This document shows, piece by piece, positions 56,112 through 64,000 of a DNA stretch of 64,000 nt (positions are counted from its first letter, which is position 1; every line of letters begins with the position of its first letter). Origin of the DNA: Serratia marcescens (GTDB lineage Bacteria > Pseudomonadota > Gammaproteobacteria > Enterobacterales > Enterobacteriaceae); assembly GCA_015548865.1 (NCBI GenBank), contig JADMXW010000005.1, positions 62,001 through 126,000 on the forward strand, in the 5' to 3' direction. The notes under the pieces are model-generated. The model saw nothing but the letters and a program-made list of their open reading frames with translations, was not told the DNA's origin and did not search any database. Made by a program: the position numbers and the translations under genes.

Positions 56112-58702
56112 GCACCATGTTGAATTTGCTGCTGGTGCCACCGGCTTATGCGGCGATACGCCAGCGCTACCGAGACTATCTCAAACAGGGGGCGACCCTG
56201 TTCACCGCAGGTATGGGGACGCTGCTGTCGGTACTGGGCTGGACGTTTTTACGCCTTGAGTCGCCCTGTTGGCAACGGATACGCAGCCAAAGTGCTTTCT
56301 GGTTTCCCCATATTTCACCGCATCGGCCCCGTCCTGCCGATCCGTTGCGTTATCTGGCACAGGGGTTATGGTTGTTGGTGGTACGCAACGGGCAAACCCC
56401 TGCAGCCCGACGAAATCTGTTTTCTGCTCTACCGCGCTGGCGCCAGCGCTATCTCAATATGATGCAGCAACTGCCGCAGCGGATGGGTATACAAGAGGAG
56501 TCTGCCGATACGCAGTCTCCCTCCGTATCGTCGCTGGAAACGCTGCTGTTGATTCTCCTCGCCCTTGCCACTACAGCACTGGCGATATTGTGTATTACCC
56601 AACCGCTCGATCTGCTGGCGCAGTTTGTGTTTATGCTGCTGCTGTGGGGCATTGCCATGCTGGTGCGACGGGTACCAGGGCGTTTACCCACGCTGATGAT
56701 GATCGTGCTCTCGCTGACCGTTTCCAGCCGCTACTTGTGGTGGCGCTACACTTCCACCCTCAACTGGGACGACCCGCTCAGCCTAATATGTGGTTTGCTG
56801 TTACTGCTGGCAGAAACCTACGCCTGGATCGTGCTGGTGCTCGGCTTCTTCCAAACCATTTGGCCGCTCAACCGCCAGCCAACGGCCCTGCCAGAAGACA
56901 GCCGGGCATGGCCCACCATCGACATTATGGTGCCGACCTACAATGAATCACTGAGCGTGGTCAAACCCACACTTTACGCGGCATTGGGAATCGACTGGCC
57001 GAAAGATAAAATCAACATTTACCTGTTAGACGATGGTAATCGCCCCGCTTTCAAGGCATTTGCCAACAGCGTCGGCATACACTACATCGCACGCCCAACA
57101 CACGAACACGCCAAAGCGGGCAATATCAATCATGCGCTAAAGCAGGCACACGGCGAGTTTGTCGCGATCTTTGACTGTGACCATGTGCCGACACGCTCGT
57201 TTCTTCAACTGACCATGGGCTGGTTCCTCAGGGACCGTAAACTGGGCATGTTACAAACGCCGCATCACTTTTTCTCACCTGACCCGTTTGAACGCAATTT
57301 GGGTCGTTTTCGCCGCACACCAAATGAAGGGACGTTGTTCTATGGGCTAGTGCAGGACGGCAACGACATGTGGGACGCAACGTTCTTCTGCGGCTCCTGC
57401 GCCATTTTGCGCCGCACCGCGCTGGATGAAGTGGGTGGCATCGCTGTGGAAACAGTGACGGAAGATGCGCACACCTCGTTACGTTTACACCGGCGCGGTT
57501 ACACCTCTGCCTATATCCGCATCCCACAGGCTGCTGGACTTGCCACCGAAAGCCTGTCGGCACATATAGGCCAACGTATCCGTTGGGCACGCGGCATGGT
57601 GCAGATATTTCGTCTGGACAACCCGCTACTCGGTAAAGGATTGAAGCTGGGGCAACGCCTCTGTTACGCCAATGCCATGCTGCATTTCCTGTCTGGTATT
57701 CCGCGTTTGATTTTTCTGACGGCCCCGCTGGCGTTTCTGCTGCTGCACGCTTACATCATCTATGCGCCAGCACTCGCCATCGCGCTTTACGTGTTGCCGC
57801 ACATGATCCACTCCAGCCTGACAAACTCACGCATTCAGGGCCGCTATCGTCACTCATTCTGGAGTGAGGTTTATGAAACCGTGCTGGCATGGTACATCGC
57901 GCGTCCCACCACGGTTGCGCTATTCAACCCACATAAAGGCAAATTCAACGTTACAGCCAAAGGTGGGCTGGTAGAGGATGTACACGTTGACTGGGTAATC
58001 ACTCGCCCCTACCTGTTCCTGGTGGTGCTCAATCTGTTAGGTCTGGCCTTTGGTGCTTGGCGTATGGTCTATGGCCCGCCGGAAGAAATCATGACGGTAA
58101 TCATCAGTCTGGTGTGGGTGGCCTATAACATGACGATCCTCGGCGGTGCTGTCGCAGTTTCCGTAGAGGCCAAACAGGTGCGCCAATCGCATCGCGTAGA
58201 AATAGCCCTCCCAGCAGCCATCCTGCGCGCAGACGGATTCCTTTACTCCTGTACGCTGAGAGATTATTCCGACGGAGGCGTCGGCATCGAGATGCATGCT
58301 GACGGCCTGTTAAAAGAGGGCGATAAGGGGTCGCTGCTGCTTAATCGCGGCCCGCAGGAGTACGCTTTCCCGTTCGAAGTCACCCGCGCTTTCGGCGCCA
58401 AAATTGGGCTGAAAATGGTTAACCTTTCGACACAGCAACATATCGATTTTATTCAGTGCACTTTCGCGCGCGCCGATACTTGGGCGCTATGGCAGGACAG
58501 TTTTCCGGAAGATAAGCCGATGGAAAGCCTGGGCGACGTGCTGACATTAGGATTCAGAGGCTATTTGCGCATGGCAGATTATGCCCCACCGCATATTCGC
58601 GGCATTTTTGTCGCCTTTACCTCTGCCATCGCTTGGTGTGTCTCTTTTATCCCGCGCTATGTCGGGCCCCCCCCGGCGTTTGTGCCAACGGAACAGGCAT
58701 AA
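56108..58702 (+). CDS. bcsA: cellulose synthase catalytic subunit BcsA
   Basis: 864 residues from the ATG at 56108; an upstream frame lies inside bcsQ. Several membrane helices surround a GT2 domain with LLDDGNRPAFK (about 305), FDCDHVP (about 354), VTEDAHTSLRL (about 451) and QRIRWARGM (about 487). A C-terminal PilZ domain has RQSHRVEIALP (RxxxR) and DYSDGGVGIEM (DxSxxG), so c-di-GMP activation is intact. It polymerises UDP-glucose and exports cellulose across the inner membrane with BcsB. Confidence 0.97.
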   Translation: MSTMLNLLLVPPAYAAIRQRYRDYLKQGATLFTAGMGTLLSVLGWTFLRLESPCWQRIRSQSAFWFPHISPHRPRPADPLRYLAQGLWLLVVRNGQTPAARRNLFSALPRWRQRYLNMMQQLPQRMGIQEESADTQSPSVSSLETLLLILLALATTALAILCITQPLDLLAQFVFMLLLWGIAMLVRRVPGRLPTLMMIVLSLTVSSRYLWWRYTSTLNWDDPLSLICGLLLLLAETYAWIVLVLGFFQTIWPLNRQPTALPEDSRAWPTIDIMVPTYNESLSVVKPTLYAALGIDWPKDKINIYLLDDGNRPAFKAFANSVGIHYIARPTHEHAKAGNINHALKQAHGEFVAIFDCDHVPTRSFLQLTMGWFLRDRKLGMLQTPHHFFSPDPFERNLGRFRRTPNEGTLFYGLVQDGNDMWDATFFCGSCAILRRTALDEVGGIAVETVTEDAHTSLRLHRRGYTSAYIRIPQAAGLATESLSAHIGQRIRWARGMVQIFRLDNPLLGKGLKLGQRLCYANAMLHFLSGIPRLIFLTAPLAFLLLHAYIIYAPALAIALYVLPHMIHSSLTNSRIQGRYRHSFWSEVYETVLAWYIARPTTVALFNPHKGKFNVTAKGGLVEDVHVDWVITRPYLFLVVLNLLGLAFGAWRMVYGPPEEIMTVIISLVWVAYNMTILGGAVAVSVEAKQVRQSHRVEIALPAAILRADGFLYSCTLRDYSDGGVGIEMHADGLLKEGDKGSLLLNRGPQEYAFPFEVTRAFGAKIGLKMVNLSTQQHIDFIQCTFARADTWALWQDSFPEDKPMESLGDVLTLGFRGYLRMADYAPPHIRGIFVAFTSAIAWCVSFIPRYVGPPPAFVPTEQA

Positions 58703-58754
58703 AAAGGCGCAGCTAAACAAAACGGCCAGCACGGCCCCTAACCGTGACGATGAC

Positions 58755-61010
58755 ATGATGACGAAAAAAATAACCTGGTTTACCGCTCTTGCTCTGAGCA
58801 TGGTACCGTTATCTCAGGCTGAGACCGCAGCCCCGCTGGTCACACAGGCCAGCAGCGCGGCTACTGCGCCCGTTGTCAGCCAGCAGTTGGCATTTAAGCA
58901 ACTTGCCCCCGCACCAGGCAGCTTCGCGCTAAGGGGAACCTCACCTGTCGGCTATATCCAGTTTGGCGTGCGTCACGATGAAGTGGTGACGCAAGCATCT
59001 CTACAGTTGGAATTCACTCCATCCCCTGTGCTGATACCGGTTGAATCGCATCTCAAGGTCTATCTCAACGAGGTGTTGATGGGCGTCATTGTCATCACCA
59101 AAGAGCAAGTAGGCAAACCAACACAGGCGACCTTGCCGTTGGATCCGCGTTACATCACCGATTTTAACCGCGTGCGGCTGGAGTTTATTGGGCATTACAA
59201 AAACGTGTGCGAAGACCCGTCCAGCAACACTCTGTGGCTTAACATCAGCCAGGCCAGCTCACTCAATTTGCAGGTGCAAAAGCTACCGCTGAAAAACGAT
59301 CTGGCGGCATTTCCCATCCCGTTCTTTGATGTACGCGACAACCAGCCGCTCACGCTGCCCATGGTGTTTAATCAGCAGCCGGATCTGGTACAGCAGCAAG
59401 CCGCCGCGATTCTCGCCTCCTGGTTTGGTGCCCGCGCGCAGTGGCGCGGTCAGTCCTTCCCGGCGTTGTTCAATCAACTGCCCGATCGCCACGCCGTGGT
59501 GTTCGCCACCAATACACAACGCCCAGATTTTCTTCGTGATTACCCACCTGTGAACGGCCCGGTGGTTGAGGTCATCAGTCATCCGCAGACGCCTTACGTT
59601 AAGCTCCTGCTAGTGCAGGGCCGCGATGACAATGACTTGATCACCGCCGTCAAAGGGATTGCACAAGGTAACATCCTGTTCCGTGGGCAGAATGTCAGCG
59701 TCGATCGCGTTGAACAACTGGCACCGCGCCAACCCTACGATGCCCCGAACTGGATCCGTACCGATCGCCCCATGACGTTTGCCGAATTGCAGCAATACCC
59801 GGAGCAATTACAAAGCAGTGGCATCGATCCCGATCCCCTGATGATGACGCTGAATTTGCCGCCGGATCTGTTCCTGATCCGCAGCAAAGGTATCGATATG
59901 CACCTGAAATATCGCTATACCGCACCGCGTACGCTGGATGGATCGCGTCTAGCCGTCAACCTGAATAATCAGTTTGTCCAAGCCTTTAATCTGGTTCCCG
60001 AGCGCGAGAAAAACGCATTGCTGCTTCGCTTGCCTATTACACAAGGGTTATTGGATTCGGATAAGAGCCTGTCCATTCCGGCCCTGAAACTGGGTACCGT
60101 CAATGAGCTGCGCTTTGACTTCGATTACGCCACGGTTACCAGCAGCAATGTTTCACCGGAGCGCTGTGAAACCATCGCGCCCATCGAAAACCACACCGTA
60201 ATTGATGGTAGCTCTACCATCAATTTTTCAGGTTACCGCCACTTTATGGCGATGCCAGATCTGCGCGCATTCGCCAACGCCGGATTCCCGTTCAGTCGAT
60301 TGGCAGACATGTCGCAAAGCGTGGTACTCGTCGGCAAAGAACCGCATCCGGAACAGGTCAGCGCGCTGCTTAATGCCGTCGGCAACATCGGTGCCCAGAC
60401 GGGCTATCCTGCGTTGGCGCTACAGCTGACAAACGATCCGGCACAACTCAGTCAGGTGGATAAAGATATCCTTTTGATCGGCGAATTGCCCGAATCGCTG
60501 CGCGATGAAGCCAAAGTGGGATTACTCACAGAAACCACGAAAAGCTGGGTCAAGATGCCGGTACGACAAACAGCGCTGCCGGATGAAGGCTCACCCAAAA
60601 CTGATGGCAGACCTGACAGCAGAACCGATATCAGCGCCGAAACAGCTATGGCCGCCATCGTCGGCACGCAATCCCCCCACTTTGCACAGCGCAGCATTGT
60701 TGCGTTACTGGCAGATAGCCCACAAGGTTACACTTTGCTCAACAATGCCCTGATCGACAGCACCAAACGCGCCACGGTTTTTGGCTCAGCGGCAGTTATC
60801 CGTGATTCAGGTGTCAGCAGCTTGCGCGTCGGGGATATGTACTACGTGGGCCATCTTCCGTGGTGGGAACGCATCTGGCATGCACTGGCGCTGCACCCGC
60901 TCTGGTTAGCCAGCATTTCCGCTTTGGTCACGATCATTTTCGCCTGGCTGTTGTGGCGCGGCCTGAAAGTGCTTAGCCGTCGGCGTCTCTCGGCTGATGA
61001 GAAGGATTAA
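58755..61010 (+). CDS. bcsB: cellulose synthase periplasmic subunit BcsB
   Basis: 751 residues from the first of two adjacent ATGs at 58755; the frame is open further upstream into bcsA but has no homology. Signal peptide KITWFTALALSMVPLSQA. Two jelly-roll/flavodoxin-like repeats: GSFALRGTSPVGYIQFGVRH, FNRVRLEFIGHYKNVCEDPS, MPDLRAFANAGFPFSRLADM. A C-terminal membrane anchor (LASISALVTIIFAWLLWRGL) contacts BcsA. The 52-bp gap after bcsA has no strong ribosome site, so the exact start is uncertain. Confidence 0.94.
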   Translation: MMTKKITWFTALALSMVPLSQAETAAPLVTQASSAATAPVVSQQLAFKQLAPAPGSFALRGTSPVGYIQFGVRHDEVVTQASLQLEFTPSPVLIPVESHLKVYLNEVLMGVIVITKEQVGKPTQATLPLDPRYITDFNRVRLEFIGHYKNVCEDPSSNTLWLNISQASSLNLQVQKLPLKNDLAAFPIPFFDVRDNQPLTLPMVFNQQPDLVQQQAAAILASWFGARAQWRGQSFPALFNQLPDRHAVVFATNTQRPDFLRDYPPVNGPVVEVISHPQTPYVKLLLVQGRDDNDLITAVKGIAQGNILFRGQNVSVDRVEQLAPRQPYDAPNWIRTDRPMTFAELQQYPEQLQSSGIDPDPLMMTLNLPPDLFLIRSKGIDMHLKYRYTAPRTLDGSRLAVNLNNQFVQAFNLVPEREKNALLLRLPITQGLLDSDKSLSIPALKLGTVNELRFDFDYATVTSSNVSPERCETIAPIENHTVIDGSSTINFSGYRHFMAMPDLRAFANAGFPFSRLADMSQSVVLVGKEPHPEQVSALLNAVGNIGAQTGYPALALQLTNDPAQLSQVDKDILLIGELPESLRDEAKVGLLTETTKSWVKMPVRQTALPDEGSPKTDGRPDSRTDISAETAMAAIVGTQSPHFAQRSIVALLADSPQGYTLLNNALIDSTKRATVFGSAAVIRDSGVSSLRVGDMYYVGHLPWWERIWHALALHPLWLASISALVTIIFAWLLWRGLKVLSRRRLSADEKD

Positions 61011-61013
61011 TCC

Positions 61014-62141
61014 ATGGGTATCCTGTGGCGTGTCCTGTTGTTGACACTACTGTTTGGCAACTATGCTGTGACTGCCGCAGGCGTCTGTCACTGGCCCGCT
61101 TGGGATAAGTACCAACGTGACTACATCAGCACGGAGGGGCGTGTTATCGACCCCTCCACGCCCAGCCAGATAACCACGTCCGAAGGACAAAGCTACGGCC
61201 TGTTTTTCGCGTTGGTGGCCAATGACCGAGCGATGTTTGAAAAGATGCTACAGTGGACTGAAGACAATCTGGCCTCCGGCGATCTCAGCGCCCACCTTCC
61301 CGCCTGGCAATGGGGGAAAAAAGTCCCGCAAGCAGAGGATTCACCTTGGGACGTCTTAGACCCTAATTCTGCCTCCGATGCCGATTTATGGATTGCCTAT
61401 AACCTGCTGGAAGCAGGAAGACTGTGGCAAAGCCGCCGCTTTCTCACACTGGGCACGCTGTTATTGCAACGTATTGCTCGTGAAGAAGTGGCCGAGATTC
61501 CCGGCCTGGGCGTGATGATGCTGCCGGGTAAAGTCGGGTTCGTGCACGGCGATCGTTGGCGACTTAACCCGAGCTACCTGCCTCCCCAGCTACTCACACG
61601 CTTCTCCACGCTCAACGGTCCATGGAAAGCGATGCGTGCGGTAAATTTGAGACTACTGAAAGAGAGTGCCCCCAAAGGTTTCTCGCCTGATTGGGTCGTT
61701 TGGAATAAGCAACAAGGTTGGCAAGCGGATGAAACCAAACCCAATATTGGCAGCTACGATGCGATTCGCGTCTATCTGTGGGCTGCCATGCTGGCGGAAG
61801 AGAGCGAGGAGCGTGCCGCACTAGTCACCCATTTTCAGCCCATGGCGACCCTGACGGCACAATCGGGTACACCGCCAGAACAGGTAGACACAGCGACAGG
61901 GAAAGCACAGGGCACGGGCTCTGTCGGCTTCTCCGCCGCACTGCTGCCTTTGCTGGCAGCAAACTCAGCAGCGCGCGATGTTCAGCGTCTGCGTCTGCAC
62001 GATGCACCGCCTGACAGCAATGCCTATTTTTCTGCATCCCTGACGCTATTCGGTCAGGGATGGGATGAACAACGCTACCGATTCAATCAACAGGGTGAGC
62101 TTTTACCTGTCTGGGATAAGCAATGCGCAACTTCACCATAA
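61014..62141 (+). CDS. bcsZ: periplasmic endo-beta-1,4-glucanase BcsZ (GH8)
   Basis: 375 residues with a signal peptide (ILWRVLLLTLLFGNYAVTA). GH8 features: TTSEGQSYGLFFALVAND holds the catalytic acid Glu57, DADLWIAYNLLEAGRLW follows, and NIGSYDAIRVYLWAAM (about 248) the second acidic residue. It trims cellulose in the periplasm and is needed for proper secretion. It is 3 bp after bcsB and overlaps bcsC by 19 bp. Confidence 0.96.
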   Translation: MGILWRVLLLTLLFGNYAVTAAGVCHWPAWDKYQRDYISTEGRVIDPSTPSQITTSEGQSYGLFFALVANDRAMFEKMLQWTEDNLASGDLSAHLPAWQWGKKVPQAEDSPWDVLDPNSASDADLWIAYNLLEAGRLWQSRRFLTLGTLLLQRIAREEVAEIPGLGVMMLPGKVGFVHGDRWRLNPSYLPPQLLTRFSTLNGPWKAMRAVNLRLLKESAPKGFSPDWVVWNKQQGWQADETKPNIGSYDAIRVYLWAAMLAEESEERAALVTHFQPMATLTAQSGTPPEQVDTATGKAQGTGSVGFSAALLPLLAANSAARDVQRLRLHDAPPDSNAYFSASLTLFGQGWDEQRYRFNQQGELLPVWDKQCATSP

Positions 62142-64000
62142 TGGAAGCAGGACTCTTTTCGTTAAGCCTGACGCTGATGCCGCTCACTGCCGGGGCGGAT
62201 ACCGTGGCGCCCAATGCTTTTCTCATGGAGCAGGTCAGGCTGGGTGAAGCAAGCAACCGTGACGATCTGGTGCGACAATCCCTGGCTCGTCTTATCTTGA
62301 TCGACCCCGACAGCCCGGATGTGCTCGCTGCGCAGTTGCGTCTGGCGCTGCGTCAGGGAGATCAGGCTCAAGCACGGCAACATCTGGAGAAGTTGTACAA
62401 CGTCGCGCCAGATTCCGAACAGTACCAGCAATCATCAATGCTGCTGGCTCTCACACAGCAGGACACACGCCAGAAGCTGGAACAAGCCCGGCTGGAAGCC
62501 ACCGCAGGGCATTACGAAGCGGCGAAAAAAGTTTACGATGAACTGTTTCACGGCAAACCACCGTCACTCGATTTGGCTGTTGAATATTGGCGTCTGGTTG
62601 CGCGACTACCTGGGCAAGAGCCCGCGGCAATTCAGCAATTAGAGGCATTGGATAAGCACTATCCCGGTAACGTCAATTTACGGCTGACACTAGCGCGCCG
62701 CCTGTTCAGCCAGGATCGGGATACCGAAGGTTATGCGCTGCTGGAAAAACTGGCAGATGACCCCATCGGACGCAGCCAAGCAGCAAGCATGTGGATGGAA
62801 ATGGTGAAGCGTATGACGGTATCTCCGCAAAGTATCGCGCAACTTAACCGTTTTCTCATCGTTTTCGCTGACGATCCCAGTGCTCCTAGCGCGCAGCAAG
62901 AGCTGGACCGGCAGCAAAAAATGCTGGCCGACCCCGCTTATCAAGCGCGACTACGCGGACTGGCAAGCGTCGAGCAAGGTGCTAGCGGCAGCGCGGCTAT
63001 CGCAGATTTGAATAAGGCGCTTACCGAAACGCCCAACGATCCCAACCTGATTGGTGCATTAGGCATAGCTTATATGCGCAGTGGCGATCGCACCAAAGCA
63101 CTGGCACTGTTCCAGCAAGCGAAAACGGCCGATATCAATCATGAAAACAGCGACAAATGGGATGCACTCATCAAAAGCACCCGCTACTGGCAGGAGATTG
63201 ACGCCGGAGACCGTGCGCTCAAAGCCCATAATCTGGCCCAAGCGCAACAACACTATCAGCAGGCCCAACAGATAGACAGCAACGACGCCTACGCCTTGAT
63301 TGGGCTCGGTGACGTGGCCGCAGCACAAATGAATGATGCTGCCGCCAAGCAGTTCTACCAGCAAGCATTACAGCGAGAACCCACCAACAGCAGTGCTATT
63401 CGCAGCATGGCAACCCTCTATGGTCGTCAATCGCCTCAAGCCGAGTTGGACTACATCAACCATCTTTCTGCCGCCCAACGGAGGCCTCTGCAAGAGACAC
63501 TGAATGCACTTAAACGTGACATCATTAGCCAGCAAGCAGATCGCTTCGCGGAACAAGGGAAATGGCGTGAGGCAGCAGAAGCCTACCGACAGGTCTATCA
63601 ACCTACTGCCGATGATATCTGGCTACCTTATCACTACGCGCAAGTGCTACACCAACTCAACCAAAACGCGCAAGCAGACACCATCATGCAGCGTATGGCC
63701 AACACCCCCCCCGCCAGCGCCGAGCGTGCTTATGCCTACGCTCTCTATCTATCAGGCTCCCAACGAGAGGCACAGGCGCTGACGCATTTGCACACGCTGC
63801 CCGAAGCGCAATGGAATGACGATATACGAAAACTGGCGCAACGACTCACCATGGAACGCACGCTGGCGCACGCCCAGACATTATATGATACCGGCAATGA
63901 AGCCGGTGCCGTCGCCTACTTACAACAGCAACCCGCTGATACCCGAATTTCATTGATGTTGGCAGACTGGGCGCTGCAACGGGGCAACTCTGCCCAAGCA
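62123..64000 (+). CDS. bcsC: cellulose export outer-membrane protein BcsC, 3' end missing
   Basis: The frame starts at ATG 62123 inside the end of bcsZ and stays open for 626 codons to the window edge. Signal FTIMEAGLFSLSLTLMPLTA is followed by TPR repeats, for example LIGALGIAYMRSGDRTKALA, AQQHYQQAQQIDSNDAYALI and RPLQETLNAL-like helices. E. coli BcsC is about 1150 residues with a C-terminal outer-membrane beta-barrel; that part lies beyond 64000. Its periplasmic TPR scaffold guides cellulose to the pore. Confidence 0.93.
   Translation, partial: MRNFTIMEAGLFSLSLTLMPLTAGADTVAPNAFLMEQVRLGEASNRDDLVRQSLARLILIDPDSPDVLAAQLRLALRQGDQAQARQHLEKLYNVAPDSEQYQQSSMLLALTQQDTRQKLEQARLEATAGHYEAAKKVYDELFHGKPPSLDLAVEYWRLVARLPGQEPAAIQQLEALDKHYPGNVNLRLTLARRLFSQDRDTEGYALLEKLADDPIGRSQAASMWMEMVKRMTVSPQSIAQLNRFLIVFADDPSAPSAQQELDRQQKMLADPAYQARLRGLASVEQGASGSAAIADLNKALTETPNDPNLIGALGIAYMRSGDRTKALALFQQAKTADINHENSDKWDALIKSTRYWQEIDAGDRALKAHNLAQAQQHYQQAQQIDSNDAYALIGLGDVAAAQMNDAAAKQFYQQALQREPTNSSAIRSMATLYGRQSPQAELDYINHLSAAQRRPLQETLNALKRDIISQQADRFAEQGKWREAAEAYRQVYQPTADDIWLPYHYAQVLHQLNQNAQADTIMQRMANTPPASAERAYAYALYLSGSQREAQALTHLHTLPEAQWNDDIRKLAQRLTMERTLAHAQTLYDTGNEAGAVAYLQQQPADTRISLMLADWALQRGNSAQA

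Noticed and set aside
1-64000. tRNA, rRNA, CRISPR arrays, prophage or integron signatures
   Set aside because: None seen on either strand: no regularly spaced direct repeats, no tRNA-like cloverleaf and no phage structural genes.

Overview
The window is chromosomal DNA from an enterobacterium (order Enterobacterales). Two long blocks run almost collinear with the E. coli rph-to-bcs part of the map: ugpBAECQ / livKHMGF / panM / rpoH-ftsXEY / rsmD-yhhLMN / zntA-tusA-yhhQ-dcrB-yhhS, and yhjD / kdgK / yhjJ / dctA / yhjK / bcsGFE-bcsRQABZC. ERIC elements, a KdgR-like operator at kdgK, tandem chemoreceptors and a type III effector-like gene make a plant- or host-associated genus (Pectobacteriaceae such as Pectobacterium, Dickeya or Brenneria) the best guess. 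The genus is an inference; there is no rRNA in the window.

Layout. 1-6603: a rightward cluster of an SbmA/YddA-type ABC transporter (cut by the window edge), tonB-exbB-exbD, a large periplasmic repeat-like protein and a DUF3142 protein. It looks like a dedicated, undescribed TonB-powered envelope system. 6611-8452: trmL, a Gln-rich DUF2756 protein and an AEC transporter. 8627-13807: the leftward ugpBAECQ operon for glycerol-3-phosphate and glycerophosphodiesters, with tandem Pho boxes. 14245-17865: two tandem chemoreceptors. 17973-24145: livKHMGF plus a co-directional PLP aminotransferase. 24571-27595: panM, then an AT-rich accessory patch with IS3-family debris, a small secreted chitin-binding-like protein and a probably frameshifted gene of unknown function. 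27688-44687: conserved core genes for heat shock, cell division/SRP receptor, rRNA methylation, Zn/Cd efflux, sulfur relay, queuosine precursor uptake, a Tat-exported flavoprotein, MFS transport, yhjD and kdgK. 44688-46625: an AT-rich insertion between kdgK and yhjJ carrying a candidate type III effector, bracketed by inverted copies of an intergenic repeat and an ERIC element. 46626-50910: yhjJ, dctA and a PdeK/YhjK homologue that has lost its GGDEF and EAL domains. 51125-64000: the divergent E. coli-type cellulose loci, bcsEFG leftward and bcsRQABZC rightward, with bcsC running off the window.

The most notable items are: (i) the WEK(I/M)xxFF-type effector at 45030-46076; (ii) a short preQ1-I-type riboswitch whose tail contains the ribosome binding site of yhhQ; (iii) the TonB/ABC/TPR/DUF3142 cluster; (iv) the catalytically beheaded PdeK beside an intact cellulose operon; and (v) an ERIC element with two symmetrical internal insertions upstream of bcsR, one of which is shared with a hairpin element in the ugpB-ugpA gap. 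All family assignments come from reading motifs and remembered homologues; no database search was run.
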